Below are positions 10,972 through 24,282 of a stretch of 64,000 nucleotides of DNA, piece by piece. Under the pieces are notes generated by a model. It ran no database searches and was not told the DNA's origin. It worked only from the letters and a program-made list of their open reading frames with translations. This DNA is from Medicago truncatula (Eukaryota; Streptophyta; Magnoliopsida; Fabales; Fabaceae), in assembly GCF_003473485.1 (NCBI RefSeq), contig NC_053047.1, forward strand, positions 8,075,001 through 8,139,000, in the 5' to 3' direction. Made by a program: the position numbers and the translations under genes. Position 1 is the first letter of the stretch; each line of letters opens with the position of its first letter.

Positions 10972-11608
10972 TGATTATTCATGATTGCTTGACACTTTCA
11001 ATCAGATTTTTAAATACTTGATTGTAAATTCTAATTGAAATAATCTTGGTAAAATTTACTTTTCTCTCGATCAAATTATATATCACTATGGCCATCTTCC
11101 CTTATGAATTGAAGAAGGAAAACATAAAAACAAATCTTAAATTTGATGCAACAATTTTTTTTCTATTTAGAAAAAAATAGAAATATAGCATTGGAAAATG
11201 ATGAAAAGTGATAAATTTAACTTTTTAAAAGTCAAAATATTGTTGAAACCAATGCAGACATGCTACTTTTGGCTTCCTTAATCATTGCCCCGAGGGCAAT
11301 GGTTAGCAAGACCTTAATAATAATAATAATAATAATAATTTTGTCAAAAAAATAATATACTAATAATAAAAAAGTTTTTCTATCATATGCAAATTAATTT
11401 AAAATAGTAATTTTGTTACCTATCGAGTGAGACACCAAATCAGCACTTCAGGGGTGCATGTATTGGTTCATCTCGCAAACAAGAATGTGACTATGGTTGC
11501 AGGAGAGGAGAAGGCTGGAGAGGAGGTTATTGCAAAAAGCAGAAATGTGTTTGTGACTGTACATGTATTGGTGCATGTATAAATTATGATCATCTCCTAC
11601 ATAAATAA
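10639..11608 (+). pseudogene. Defensin-like pseudogene DEF2, unit 1
   Basis: Exon 1 (10639-10696) and its TATA box (10563) are identical to those of DEF1, with an intact GTAAGT donor. The exon 2 relic (about 11421-11608) keeps seven of the eight cysteines (ACIGS, ECDYGC, GGYC, KCVCDC). A deletion has removed the splice acceptor, the VVAQ region and the codon for cysteine 1, so the expected mRNA cannot form. The reading frame continues past the usual end and adds TCIGAC before a stop at 11606. Confidence 0.75.
10915..10972. repeat. AT microsatellite in DEF2 intron, unit 1
   Basis: Interrupted tatata/catata tract ending in a pure (at) run. Confidence 0.9.
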
Positions 11609-11769
11609 ATAATCTAGCTAGATTTTATATGTTCATGGAATAAATCATTGATCAAGAGAATTAATTAATATATGGAGTAATATGTGTGATAAGATAGCAT
11701 GTTGTCTTATTAAATAAAATATGTGTTATTCTTCAAAAAAAATATGTGTTAATTATATTTGTAGTGTTT

Positions 11770-12255
11770 TTTTTTTTTAAAAAAACAAAATGATATTCAT
11801 TCATTCAAATCGAGAGATTACATCATTCAACATCGCTAAAAACGTAAAGGATGAATCTGCGAACAAAGTCACAGCATCCAAGTTAATAGCATATAACGGC
11901 ATAATGCCTACAAAAATATATGATGAAATTAAAGTGACCGGAATATCCATTGCCTCCGGATCTGCAACGTTGACGCCCAAATCTTTGATTGAACAATCGA
12001 TCTTTCAATATGAATCAATTGAACACCGCATGAAGATGGAAAATCAAACAACGCCGCACAAGACGACGAACAACAAATCACCACACTTAGATGATGAAAT
12101 TGCAAAGAAAAAAAATCTAGATCTATGTGAAAATCACTTATTTAGATTGAAATAAAGAGAAAAAGATGAAGAAAGGTGATTTCAAGTCAATAATTGATCC
12201 AAAACCACCCCTCAATGAAGAAACGAAAACCTAGAGAGAGAAAACTAGAGCTGAC
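11770..12255 (-). repeat. Unrecognised repeat at unit 1/2 junction, possibly a LINE 3' end
   Basis: On the minus strand the block ends in a run of A (T/A-run near 11768-11785), as at a retroposon tail. The plus strand has an open frame of 121 codons (11790-12155) with no recognisable domain. It is open in units 1 and 2, but composition and position argue against a gene. Confidence 0.3.
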
Positions 12256-12783
12256 TTGTTTATATTTATAGTGTTATATTTCTTTGCTCAAAATCGATAG
12301 ACCAACGTAGTGTAACAAAACTAAAAGTTAAGAACAAAAATATAAATGGGCATGTATAAGACAAAATAAAACAAAAATATGATCAAGATTTATGAGAATT
12401 GTTCAAACTCTTAAAGATAAAATTATGTGGTTTGCAATTGCAGTTGCACACATTCATGTTGGTCTTTTCCCATGAAGAGAGAAAAAATTATTAAAATTTC
12501 GGAAACCGTAAAATTGTGTCAGATGTCAAGCTTTGACATCTGGAAAATATTTATGTAAGATATCTCGTGGAATTTGTACCTACAAAATATAGGACCCCCA
12601 GCCCGCGCCAAACATGTCAAATTTTTGAGCCCCGCTAATCTCTTTGTGATACGATAAATACAAAGTCACTTGCACGAGCTCTTTGAGCTATAAGGCTTTT
12701 TCTACCTTAAAATTGAAACACATTTCTCTTGCCTTAATTTCAATACCAAAAATGAAGTCATAGCTAGAGTCTTCAATTCCATT

Positions 12784-13821
12784 GGTTCTTAGCTTCATCT
12801 AATTTCATTTTCTGCTGTTTGATGCGATCAGTCTCATTCTAATTGCACTTTTTAGATGTCTGAATAACAGATTTACAACAAAATAAGTAATAAACAAAGT
12901 TGAAGAAATTCAGAACCAATTGTAAAGACTTAACCCATCAATCATTTAGGCAGAGGATAAAGAAGTAAGCAACTCAAGCATGCATAAGGAGATTGAAAAA
13001 GTTTACGAAACATCACAAGTAAACTTATATCAGTATCGACATTAAAATCTGCTGAAGTATATGCAAGAGCACCGTGAAGTGAATCTTCTTTTCCAACACT
13101 AGGAAGCGGAAGAAATTCCTTTCTCGCAGCAGCTTACAAGTGGCTAATAGTCTTTGCATTGTCGGGAATGTAACCTTCTTCATCGTAGTTAACAAAAGGT
13201 GACAAGTAAGGTGGAGGAGTGCTGTTAAAAAAAGAAAAATTTTAGGTTTTTAACGTTTAGCAATTAAAATTTCAATTAGAAACAAATTAATCAAACAAAA
13301 TGAAAAGAAAAAAGGATGTGTGGATTTGTGATTCCACAAGAAGATATCCCTTGAAGAAAAAACAAATTTTCTCAGAATATAATATAGGACACTCCTACCA
13401 TATAAGTTTCTATCGGAAAAATTATGCGTGCATTGACACAATCAAATATCATATATATTTTTGGTTTTGGTGTTTTCTCCCGTAACCTGTCTGTACGTTC
13501 GTAGTTTTTCTTTGTCTCGGCTTTCTTTATTTTTCTGTCATGCACTCTAATTGTTCTATGTTCTTCCAGCAAAGGTTCACGATAAAGAAAGCTAACATCT
13601 TTCAAATGGTAATAAGTCTGATGAGTTCCCTTGACCTTTTTCTTAGGCTGCCGGGGTGTTACAGCTTTTGAAATGCTTAGTTTCCTAATATTTGCAAAAG
13701 CCAACGTAAAAATCGAAGTAGTAACACTTCAACACATTATATAGATGCATTTTCCGAATGACAACAGATCAGTAATGCCAGAAATTACAAATTTGGCAGC
13801 ATTTCCCTCCTTTTTCTTCCC
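12784..13821 (-). pseudogene. Pescadillo (PES) pseudogene, block A, unit 2
   Basis: Array copy of block A with the same N-terminus-to-BRCT junction (13704-13372). The first exon piece reads GKKKEGNAAKF in frame, closer to the functional family than in unit 1. In the post-BRCT exon, a CAA-to-TAA change near 13136 (complement of ttacaagtgg) adds a stop, so the open stretch seen in units 1 and 3 is lost here. Confidence 0.82.
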
Positions 13822-15402
13822 CTACGATACAAAAGTAACAACATTAAGGGCATGTTTGGTTTGAATTTGTCAGAATACATTCAGAGCTAAAGTACTTTCC
13901 TATAAAACATACGTTTGTATGGACCCTGATACTTTTTCATTCTCCTCTTGCCGTTTGAGTTGTTCCATTTACCATTTGAACATATATTATGTTGTTGCAG
14001 TAATGCGATTTTTTTGGTAATTACATATCCAAAAGTACTTTCAATAACTATTATATCTAAATGAATTACCTTTCATCATACATGCTTTTGACAAGGGTCC
14101 CAAACATAAACAACGCTAGAGCTGACTCATTTTAATCAAACTTGATTTTATAAAATGAGGCTTGATCAAACTAATATAGCTAACTTTAATCCTAACATGC
14201 CTCAAATATATGAAAAGGGCTGACTTTCGTCTAGAAAATTTTCATTCTTCTTTTCTAACTAGTTACGGTTAAAAACTATAAATTCCAAAAAAACCAAAAA
14301 ATATATCTACAAATATCTGCCTTCGACGCCAACTAAAGCAGAGAGTGTAGCATCGACACTTCAGATGGAAGACATGTCCACGCCAACACAAGTAAACACG
14401 TTTAATCAGTGTTGATGTGTCAGTGTCCGTGTTTGTGTTTCGTATGCAAAAAGAAATAACAATTAACAATAAGCTCCAACATTTCAGCAGAAAAATATAA
14501 TAATAGCTGAAACTTTTAAGCTTGAGACCCTAATTTGATTATGAACTTTGTGGCATTAACACTTCTAATCGAAAGTGTGTCTGGTTTCCGATGACGTCCG
14601 ATGCGAACGTGACTTTGACACATATGATTTTATTGAACCTTGAAATTTGGTCATTTTCCGGCTCTGTAGTGTTTCACCATTGTTGTTGATGAAAGTGAAA
14701 CCACCATTGGTGACATTTTTATTTGGATGGTGATATGTAAGGTTTGAGTCAGGACTAATGCTTCTTTCCAGGTTTTGAAGAGGTGATTAGGAGAGTTTGG
14801 GATAAAAAATAAGTTTGGAAACTCACTATTCGGCCGCCTAATGATCAATTAATAATAAGCCTAAAGAATTTGATGTGATCTTTGAAAGAAGAAAACATAT
14901 CAGATCCAATAAAATATTACTAAAATTTATTATCGGTCTAAGGTAATTAAAAAAAAATGTTGGCTATTTTATTGGACCGACAACATTTAAAATGGACACA
15001 ATTTATTACTATAATTTATTACTAAAATTTACTAACATTTAAAATGGAAATTCTTAATTTGTGGAGCAATTTAGTAAAGTAAGAATTGCGGTCTTATCAC
15101 TTTTAGCAAGAATATTCACTAATCAACTATTAATAAATAAATATCACTATATTTCAATTTTTCAATATTAAAAAAAATGTGAATCTTACCTAACATTGAG
15201 GTTTAAATGAGACATTGAGTCTTGAAGACTCAAAAAATAAAAAATTCTCTTGAATTGGCTACCAAGTCTTAAAAGTTTGAAACCTGTTAGGGATGGTTCG
15301 GGTCACATTCATGGTGACTTTTCAAACAAGAATTAGTGATTAAATATAGTTCTGATCACAATTTAAATTGATGGTGGGAATACTTTTTCAATTTTTGGGG
15401 TT

Positions 15403-15410
15403 CTATAAAT
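15403..15410 (+). promoter_or_regulatory. Putative TATA box of DEF1, unit 2
   Basis: CTATAAAT, 69 bases before the ATG at 15479; same context as in unit 1. Confidence 0.6.
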
Positions 15411-15478
15411 TGGCTACATCTATCAACAATGTGATAGCACATAACCACTTACATTTTTTTAGAAGACAAAAAAAGGTG

Positions 15479-17574
15479 ATGGAGAGGAAAACACTTGCTA
15501 GCTTGTGCTTCTTTCTCATTGTTCTCTTAGCTGCTCGTAAGTTTATATTATAGTAATTTGGGATATGATTTTGTATTTTAGTCATTATGTTTAACAAATA
15601 AAACCATTTTATTACAATACTTTTTATTTGAAAATAAAAACATGTATGCAAGCTATAATTTAGAGTTCAATTTTTATATGTTTACGATTTTTAAAGAATA
15701 TTTTATCAGGTTAGTAATTCTAAATTGACACATATTATTCATGATTGTTTGACACTATTTCAATCAAATTTTTAAATACTTAGATCAAATGTGGTTAATA
15801 ATAAGATTCAGTTAATAATAAACCATTTTAGATAATATGATTGTAAATTCTAATTGAAATCATCTTGGCAAAATTCACTTACCTCTCGATCAAATTATAT
15901 ATCACTATGGCCCTCTTCCCTTAAGAATTGAAGGAGGAAAACATAAAAACAAATCTTAAATTTGATGTAACAATTTTTTTTCTTTCTATTTACTATCTTT
16001 ATCCCTAAAAATTATACACCCTCTGTTCTTTAGTTATTTTGCATGTATTAAGAAATGTAATTCATTTTGTATGGAAAAGAGATATTATTAGTTATTTTAC
16101 AAAATTGTCCTTAATAAATAGTATAAGAAAGATAAATTAAATAATTGAAAGAAGAGAGAGTAATAAATAGCTAATGATATAATAGAAAAAGTAACATTAA
16201 TGTTTTATTATTATTGTAAAACGAAAAATAATTTCTTCTTCAAAGGGACGTATAATTTGAGACAAAAGGAGTATCTTAAATAAATCACGAGAATCTAAAA
16301 GGTTGACTCTGATATTATAAATTTATCTTCAAGAGAATTAATTATCTTTCACAAATCATTATCTTGAAGAGAAATAAATTACTGGAATCTATGCTTCAGT
16401 GGCAATTGATTTTGCTTTTACAAATTTGGTGTTGTTGTCATCGTGAGCTTAACTCAGTTGGTATGGTCAATGCATAAAATATGCAAGGTACGGGACCCCG
16501 GGGCACTGGTTAAGGAGTAATAAATGAACATATTTCATTTGTTTTACTTCAATTAAAGTGATAAATATTTTAATTAATTAAAATAAAAAAGTTGTATTTA
16601 ATACTCGGTCAAATTTCCTTTTCCATTACATATTTATATTCTTGTATCCTTTTCATTAATTAACAATTTTTTTTTTTCGTGGATTTTACTCAAACCAATT
16701 TTCCTTTCCGTCAATTTGTTGTGAATCATTTTTTTCTTTCAAACCAATTCACGGAAAGCCTATGCATAATTAGCAACATATTCAATTAAAATAAAGTCTA
16801 AAATAAATTAACAATTCCAAAGGTAAAACATAACCAATTAAAATATCAAATACAACTTCTCAAAAAAATATCAAATACAAAATCATCAAATGTGTAGAAA
16901 TTCCATGCTTGTATCACAAAATAGGAAATTTGATAGTGTATTGAATGCACATTTTTCTTATTTTAATTATTTGACTTTTTTTGAAGGAAATTACTTAACT
17001 TATTTCTCACTTTAATAAAGATAAAACAATGGGGATCTGATAATTTATTACTCCTTAACCAGTGCCCCACATTAAGCACCCAATGTGGCGTGCTCTATTG
17101 TGGTTGATCTTATAAATTTGTCTTCAAGATAATTAATTATCCTTTACCAATAATTATCTTGAATAGAAATAAATTACGGGAATCTATGCTTCAATGGCAA
17201 TTGATTTTGCTTTTACAAATTTATCTTCAATAGAAATAATTAGCTAATGTTTTCTTCATAGTATTTATTTCATATCAAACAAACATATGTAACATAATAT
17301 ACTAATAATAAAAAAGTTTTTCTATCATGTGCAAATGTAATTTTGTTAACTATCGAGTGTTGAAGATATATTGCTTATGAAAAATAATATTGTTCTTTTG
17401 GAAATTGCAGAAGTAGTGGCGCAAATTGTGCCTTGTAAGACACGAAATCGTAACTTCAAGAGTGCATGTATTGCTGTATCTGGCGACGACGAAGAATGTG
17501 ACCATGATTGCAGGAGAGTAGGAGGCTGGTATGGTGGTTCTTGCAAAAATCAGAAATGTGTTTGTGACTGTTGA
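15479..17574 (+). CDS. Defensin-like secreted peptide DEF1, unit 2 (two exons)
   Basis: Array copy of the 73-residue eight-cysteine peptide. Exon 1 is 15479-15536 and exon 2 is 17411-17574, with the same donor, acceptor and split codon as unit 1. The product differs from unit 1 at one position, Asn46 to Asp (GDDEEC), between cysteines 2 and 3. All cysteines and both splice sites are intact, so it should be expressible. Intron length is 1874 bp. Confidence 0.88.
16015..16273. mobile_element. Stowaway-like MITE in DEF1 intron, unit 2
   Basis: Array copy of the element at 3823, with one extra A in an A-run. Confidence 0.65.
16500..17068. mobile_element. MITE with 25 bp inverted ends, DEF1 intron unit 2
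   Basis: Array copy of the element at 4307. Confidence 0.7.
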
Positions 17575-17853
17575 ACATCTCCTACATAAATAAATAATCT
17601 AGTTATAGTATGATTCATAGCTAGATTATGTTTATGGAATAAATCATTGATCAATTCTCTTCCCTTGAGTGAGAAGAGAATTAATTAATATATAGAGTAA
17701 TATGTGTGACAAGATAGCATGTTGTCTTATTAAATAAACGGAAATGATTATCATAGCAAGACATTGCATCGTGAGGATTTCCAGAATGATGTGGCAACAT
17801 AATATCTTTATTAAATTGGCTGAATAGTGTTTCGCGGCCGTTTCACGATTTGA

Positions 17854-18162
17854 GGAATGCTAGGGTCACACCCTCTAACTCACCATTTAACACACTCCAA
17901 TAGGTCACCTCATCCAATTTTTTATTTTCCTTTTGATTTAATTTGGGTGAAAAGCGACAATTCCTTCGGGACATACAAGAACTTGGTCTTGGAGAAGGTC
18001 GAGCGAAGAAGATAGATATTAAACTCCAAAAAATAAAAAATAAAATAAATGTTCATAAAGTGAAACCGGTAGCTGTAAAGAAAATAAAAAAGTGGACTAC
18101 ATGGCTTATCTTGATTGGAGTGTATTAAAAGGGTATGTTAGAAGGTGTGACCCTAGCATTCC
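17854..18162. mobile_element. MULE-like MITE downstream of DEF1, unit 2 (internally shortened)
   Basis: Array copy of the element at 5661, the same short form. Confidence 0.65.
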
Positions 18163-19038
18163 TCTTCATGATTTTTCACCTTGGGATGTATAGCATCGCT
18201 GTTAAATAAAATATGTGTTAATTATGTTTGTAGTGTTATATTTCTTTGTTCAAAATTTATAGACCAACGTAGTGTAACAAAACTAATTAAGAGTTAAGAA
18301 CAAAAATATAAATGGACATGTATTCGACAAAATACAACAAAAATATGTGGTTTGCAATTGCAGTTGCGCACATTCATGTTGGTCATATTCCAAGAAGAGA
18401 GAAAAAATGATTAAAATTTCGGAAACCGTAAAACTGTGTCAGGTGTCAAGTGTTTGTTAGCGCAGCAATGGAAGCATTGTTCAACAAACAAAAATAACAG
18501 AAATAGTTATTAGGGTTTCTAGGTTTTTCTAGTTTTGATGATTTTGTGAATTAGAGAGGATGAGAAGAAAGAGCAAGTGAATAGAATTGATAAAATGAAT
18601 TGTATTATTGAGATATGAAAAATTGTACAAGGAATGAGCTTATATACAAGCATGTGTTAGGTTACTTGAAGCACAAACTCTAACAAAGTTGTAACAAACT
18701 TCAAAACAAACTAAAATCAAAGTGTGATTAATCAACCTAAACATGATTATCACTAATGTAAACTTGAATTAACAACTAAACTAAGAGTTTTGACATCTAG
18801 AAAACATTTATATAAGATATCCCGTGGAATTTGTACCGAAAAAATATAGGACCCCCGGCCCGTGCCTAACAAATCAAATTTTTGAGCCCCCGCTAATCTC
18901 TTTATGATTCAATAAAAACAAAGTCGCTTGCATGAACTCTTTGAGCTATAAGGCTTTTTCTACCTTAAAATTAAAACACATTCATCTTGCCTTAATTTCA
19001 ATACCAAAAATGAAGTCATAGCTAGAGTCTTCAACTTC

Positions 19039-20229
19039 TTTGACCCTTAGCATCATCTAATTTCATTTTCCGCTGTTGATGTGATCAGTCTCATTCTGCT
19101 TGCGCTTATTAGATATCTGAATAACAAATATCCAACAAAATAACTAATAAACAAATTTGAAGAAATTCAGAACCAATTGTAAAGACTTAACCCATCAATC
19201 ACTTGCAACCATTTATACAAAGAATAAAGAAGTAAGCAACTCAAGTATGCAAGGAAATTGAAAAAGTTTACCTCATGGCTTCGAATATCTTAATATTTTT
19301 ACGAGACATCACAAGTAAACTCATATCAGTATCGACATTTTCTTGGCCATTCGTTGTTGATTCTTCGGTCTGTACCACACTAGAAGATATTTCTTTTTCA
19401 ACATTAGAATCTGCTGAAATATATGTAATAGCACCCTGAAGTGAATCGTCTTTTCCAACACCAGGAAGCGGAAGAAATTCCTCTGTGGCAGCAGATTGCA
19501 AGTGGTTGATAGTCTTTGCATTGTCGGAAATGTAGCCTTCTTCATCGTAGTTAACAAAAGGTGACAAGTGAGGTGGAGGAGTCCTGTTAACAAAAGAAAC
19601 GCAAGAATAACAAAAAACAATGATTCCCTTTGTACTGGAGTAATTAGGCCAAAACAGTGCAAATAATGACATAGAAATCAATCATATAAATGATTTCATA
19701 AATAAGTTCAAGAGATATAGCATCAATAAAAAAGTCTAATAATCTTTGTTGTGTTACGTGCACAACATCCCCATATTATTAATTTTTTTACTTTCTTATA
19801 AATTTAATTTGAAAAGAAACTTGAAATAAAATTAGGAAAATAATGTGTCTCATACTTCCCAATTATGACAGAAACAATACTTTCAAATAATTGTGTTTGT
19901 CAAGACTATCAAAAGGTCTTACCTCCCTAATCAAGAAGAATTTGAGATTTTTGAAGAGATTTTTACATTCTCTTGTATCTTGATCCTCTTCATCTTCACG
20001 GCTAAGTCTTAAACCAGGTGCATCCGTGCACCAGGTTCATTGTGAAGAAGATAGGATATTACTGTCTTCAAATTTGCACTTTCTTAAAGGAAATATAGAA
20101 GTTACAAATAATGATCAAATTTTTTACAAATTCCAAGTATTATATACCTTCGGATTTTGTGTACAAGATCTACATCAATTTTCTTGCTCTTTGACGCAGG
20201 TAATGCTCCAAAGAGATTTACCATTGTAA
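19039..20229 (-). pseudogene. Pescadillo (PES) pseudogene, block B, unit 2
   Basis: Array copy of block B, nearly identical to unit 1: mid exon near 20229-20138 and post-BRCT exon in 19605-19268. Confidence 0.8.
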
Positions 20230-20850
20230 GATAGTCGTCCAGTTATCCAAGTGGGTCCACAAATCTTGGGTACCTATAATACATAGAAAAATCAAATAAA
20301 CTGGAAAATTTTATTAAACAGAAAACAAAAAGCCAAAAACAAAGCTAGAGACCTAAGGATAACGGAAAGAAGGAAGTCTGTATCTGTCTCTATAAAAATT
20401 ATCTCAAAAAATATAAATGGACATGTATTAGACAAAATACAAAAAAATATATATGAACAAGATTTCTGAGAATTCAAACTCTTGACATAAAATTATGTGG
20501 TTTGCAATTGCAGTTGCACACATTCATGTTGGTCTTATTCCAAGAAGAGAGAAAAAATTATTAAAATTTCAGAAACTGTAAAATTGTGTCAGATGTCAAG
20601 TTTTGACAACTTGACATCTGGAAAATATTTATGTAAGATACCCCGTGGAATTTGTAACTAAAAAATATAGGACCCTCGGCCCTCGCCAAACAAGTCAAAT
20701 TTTTTAGCCCCCGCTAATCTCATTTTGATACAACAAATACAAAGTCACTTGCATGAGCTCTTTGAGCTATAAGGCTTTTTCTACCTTAAAATTGAAACAC
20801 ATTCCTCTTGCCTTAATTTCAATACCAAAAATGAAGTCATTGCTAGATTA

Positions 20851-21446
20851 TTCAACTCCTTTGACCCTTTGCTTCATGTAATTTCATTTTCCGCTGTTTG
20901 ACACGATCAGTCTCATTCCGCTTGCGCTTATTAGATATCTGTAACAGATTTACAACAAAATAAGTAATAAACAAAGTTGAAGAAATTCAAAATCAATGGT
21001 AAAGATTTAACCCGTCAATCACTTTGCAACCATTTATGTAGAGGATAAAGAAGTAAGCAACTCAAGTATGCATAAGGAGATGGAAAAGTTTACCTTCATG
21101 GTTCGAATATCTTTCTATTTTTATTACACATCTCAAATAAACTCATTTCAGTATCGATATTTTCTTGGCCATTCGTTGTTGATTCTCCGGTCTGTACCAC
21201 ACAAGATGTTTCTTTTTCGTCATTAGAATCTACCGAAGTATATGTAATAGAACCCTGAAGTGATTCTTCTTTTCCAATACCATAAAGCAGAAGAAATTCC
21301 TTTATGGCAGCAGCTTGCAAGTGGTTGATAGTCTTTCCATAGTCGAGAATGTAGCCTTCTTCATCGTAGTTAGCAAAATTTCCATAGTCGAGAATGTAGC
21401 CTTCTTCATCGTAGTTAACAAAATTGCAAGTGTGGTGGAGGAACAT
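20851..21446 (-). pseudogene. Pescadillo (PES) pseudogene, block C, unit 2
   Basis: Array copy of block C with the same 45 bp tandem duplication; the exon lies at 21446-21096. Confidence 0.8.
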
Positions 21447-21539
21447 TTTAAGTTTTTAACATTTAGACAATTAAAATTTCAAAAGGTTTTTTTTAAGATG
21501 AAAATAAAAAAGAAGTTATAAAAGAAAATAAATTGGTTA

Positions 21540-22095
21540 GTAGGTAGGTAGGTAAGGTTCATAGCTTAAACCATTTCTCATTCTCATCACTACTGCCTTT
21601 ACACTTTCCAGCGCGCGCACTCTCTCTCTCCATTTCTGACCTGACCCATTTAGCTCATTTCCAGATCAAAATCTTAGTGATTAGTGGTGACAGAAACATT
21701 TCGGTGGTGTTAGGTATTGATTTCATTGAAACACATCTCTTTTTTGTCTCATGTTTTTCTTTTTTATATTATTCTGTCTCTCTTTTATTCCTTCTTCGTT
21801 AGTTATTATGTTTATTGGTGTCAGACACCGAACACGTCTTTGATCTGAATTGTCGGTGTTACTGAACACGGCCTCTATTTACTTGTTGGGTGGTTTTTTT
21901 TAGTTTTCTTTCTTACTTTTTAAATTCAAATTTTTCTGTTACACAAGGAAGAATGGAAAGTAAGAATTCAAAGATGTGGGCAATTCTTTCAACGAGTTTG
22001 CGTATGTCAACAATCCTTTCGGTGAGTACGCGTATAAGGGAAATCATCTTAGAAAGAGTGAAGTTGAAGAGGATTCTTGTCGTACTAGGAAGGTT
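21540..22095 (+). pseudogene. MBD4-like DNA glycosylase 5' fragment, unit 2 (truncated)
   Basis: Array copy of the fragment at 9340, with ATG at 21953, the same frameshift and the same abrupt end. Confidence 0.75.
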
Positions 22096-22107
22096 GACAG
22101 AGGAAGA

Positions 22108-22250
22108 GTTAAGGGACCAAAACGAAACCAAAAAGTAAGTTAAAGGACCAAAACGAAACTTTTAATAGTTAAGGGACCAAAACGAAACCAAAAATTAGGT
22201 TAAGGGACCAAAACGAAATCAAAAAATAAGTTAAGGGACCAAAAGAGTAA
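22108..22250. repeat. Five-copy ~30 bp tandem repeat, unit 2
   Basis: Array copy of the repeat at 9908. Confidence 0.85.
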
Positions 22251-22836
22251 TTAAAACATTTTTTTAAGAGAGGTGTTATATGACACAACTCTCTTTTGCC
22301 TACGAACACACGACATGTATAGAGCGCCTCACATACAATACATGGGGGGAGAAAAATTAATCTAGTGCTATATGCTTCATATATCCAAGGGTCATTAAAC
22401 ATTCGTGCTTGTTGTCGTGTGTTATTGTCGTGCATACAATCATTTCTCATTTTTTAAATGGGACTCACTCATCAACTATTAATAAATTCATATCACTACA
22501 TTTCAATTTGTCAATATTAAAAGAAATATGGATCTTACTTAACATTGAGGTTTTAAATGAGACATTGAGTCTTGTAAGACTCAAAAAACTTCTCTCTCAA
22601 ATGAGGTACCTAATAGATATTAAGTCTTAAAAATTTGAAACCTATTAGGGATGGTATGGGTCACATTCATGGCGACTTTTCAAACAAGAATTAGTGATTA
22701 AATATAGTTCTGATCACAATTTAAATTGTTGGTGGGAATACTTTTTCAATTTTTGGGGTTCTATAAATTGGCTACATCTATCAACCATGTGATAGCACAT
22801 AACCACTTACATTTTTTTAGAAGACAAAAAAAGGTG

Positions 22837-23113
22837 ATGGAGAGGAAAACACTTGCTAGCTTGTGCTTCTTTCTCATTTTTCTCTTAGCTGCTCGTAAGT
22901 TTATATTATAGTAATTTGGGATATCATTTTGTATTTTAGTCATTGTGTTTAACTCATAAAACCATTTTTTAGTACAATACTTTTTATTAGAAAATAAAAA
23001 CATGTATGCAAGCTATAATTTAGAGTTTAATTTTTATATGTTTACGATTTTTAAAGAATAATTTATCAGTTCAGTAATTATAAATATATATACATATATT
23101 TTTTTTGAGAGAA

Positions 23114-23179
<66 letters not shown>

Positions 23180-23660
23180 TATTCATGATTGCTTGACACT
23201 TTCAATCAGATTTTTAAATACTTGATTGTAAATTCTAATTGAAATAATCTTGGTAAAATTTACTTTTCTCTCGATCAAATTATATATCACTATGGCCATC
23301 TTCCTTATGAATTGAAGAAGGAAAACATAAAAACAAATCTTAAATTTGATGCAACAATTTTTTTTCTATTTAGAAAAAAATAGAAATATAGCATTAGAAA
23401 ATGATGAAAAGTGATAAATTTAACTTTTTAAAAGTCAAAATATTGTTGAAACTAATACAGACATGCTACTTTTGGCTTCCTTAATCATTGCCCCGAGGGT
23501 AATGGTTAGCAAGACCCTAATAATAATAATAATAATTTTGTCAAAAAAAATAATATACTAATAATAAAAAAGTTTTTCTATCATATGCAAATTAATTTAA
23601 AATAGTAATTTTGTTACCTATCGAGTGAGACACCAAATCAGCACTTTTTTATATGTTCAT
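22837..23660 (+). pseudogene. Defensin-like pseudogene DEF2, unit 2 (exon 2 deleted)
   Basis: Exon 1 (22837-22894) survives with one change, Val to Phe in the signal peptide (LIFLLAA). After gagtgagacaccaaatcagcac near 23645, the whole exon 2 relic of unit 1 is missing and sequence resumes in the 3' flank. This is a later step of decay than in unit 1. Confidence 0.75.
23117..23176. repeat. AT microsatellite in DEF2 intron, unit 2 (purified)
   Basis: The same site as in unit 1 is here an uninterrupted (at) run of about 30 repeats. Confidence 0.9.
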
Positions 23661-23807
23661 GGAATAAATCATTGATCAAGAGAATTAATTAATATATGGA
23701 GTAATATGTGTGATAAGATAGCATGTTGTCTTATTAAATAAAATATGTGTTATTCTTCAAAAAAAAAAAATGTGTTAATTATATTTGTAGTGTTTTTTTT
23801 AAAAAAA

Positions 23808-24282
23808 AAAAACAAAATGATATTCATTCATTCAAATCGAGAGATTACATCATTCAACACCGCTAAAAACGTAAAGAATGAATCTGCGAACAAAGTCACA
23901 GCATCCAAGTTAATAGCATATAACGGCATAATGCCTACAAAAATATATGATGAAATTAAAGTGACCGGAATATCCATTGCCTCCGGATCTGCAACGTTGA
24001 CGCCCAAATCTTTGATTGAACAATCGATCTTTCAATATGAATCAATTGAACACCGCATGAAGATGGAAAATCAAACAACGCCGCACAAGACGACGAACAA
24101 CAAATCACCACACTTAGATGATGAAATTGCAAAGAAAAAAAATCAAGATCTATGTGAAAATCACTTATTTAGATTGAAATAAAGAGAAAAAGATGAAGAA
24201 AGGTGATTTCAAGTCAATAATTGATCCAAAACCACCCCTCAATGAAGAAACGAAAACCTAGAGAGAGAAAACTAGAGCTGAC
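23808..24282 (-). repeat. Unrecognised repeat at unit 2/3 junction, possibly a LINE 3' end
   Basis: Copy of the block at 11770. Only its last part survives at positions 1-60, because the window starts inside it. Confidence 0.3.

Larger units (their letters stand above)
1..12197. repeat. Tandem array unit 1 (12.2 kb)
   Basis: First of three direct repeats. The sequence at 1 recurs at 12198 and 24225, and the copies stay colinear with only scattered substitutions and small indels. Order within the unit: PES block A (minus), an intergenic stretch, DEF1 (plus), a MULE-like MITE, PES blocks B and C (minus), a truncated MBD4-like 5' fragment (plus), a five-copy 30 bp repeat, decayed DEF2, and an unrecognised repeat at the junction. 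The window begins inside the array, so more units may lie to the left and the unit start is arbitrary. Confidence 0.95.
12198..24224. repeat. Tandem array unit 2 (12.0 kb)
   Basis: Second direct copy, same order as unit 1. Visible differences: exon 2 of DEF2 is deleted (near 23646), the AT microsatellite in DEF2 is longer (about 23117-23176), and a 6 bp loss occurs near 14351 compared with 2155. The very high similarity suggests recent unequal crossing-over. Confidence 0.95.

Noticed and set aside
11790-12155. 121-codon open frame at the unit junction
   Set aside because: No recognisable domain, no promoter or splice context, and it sits in a repeat with a retroposon-like A/T tail.
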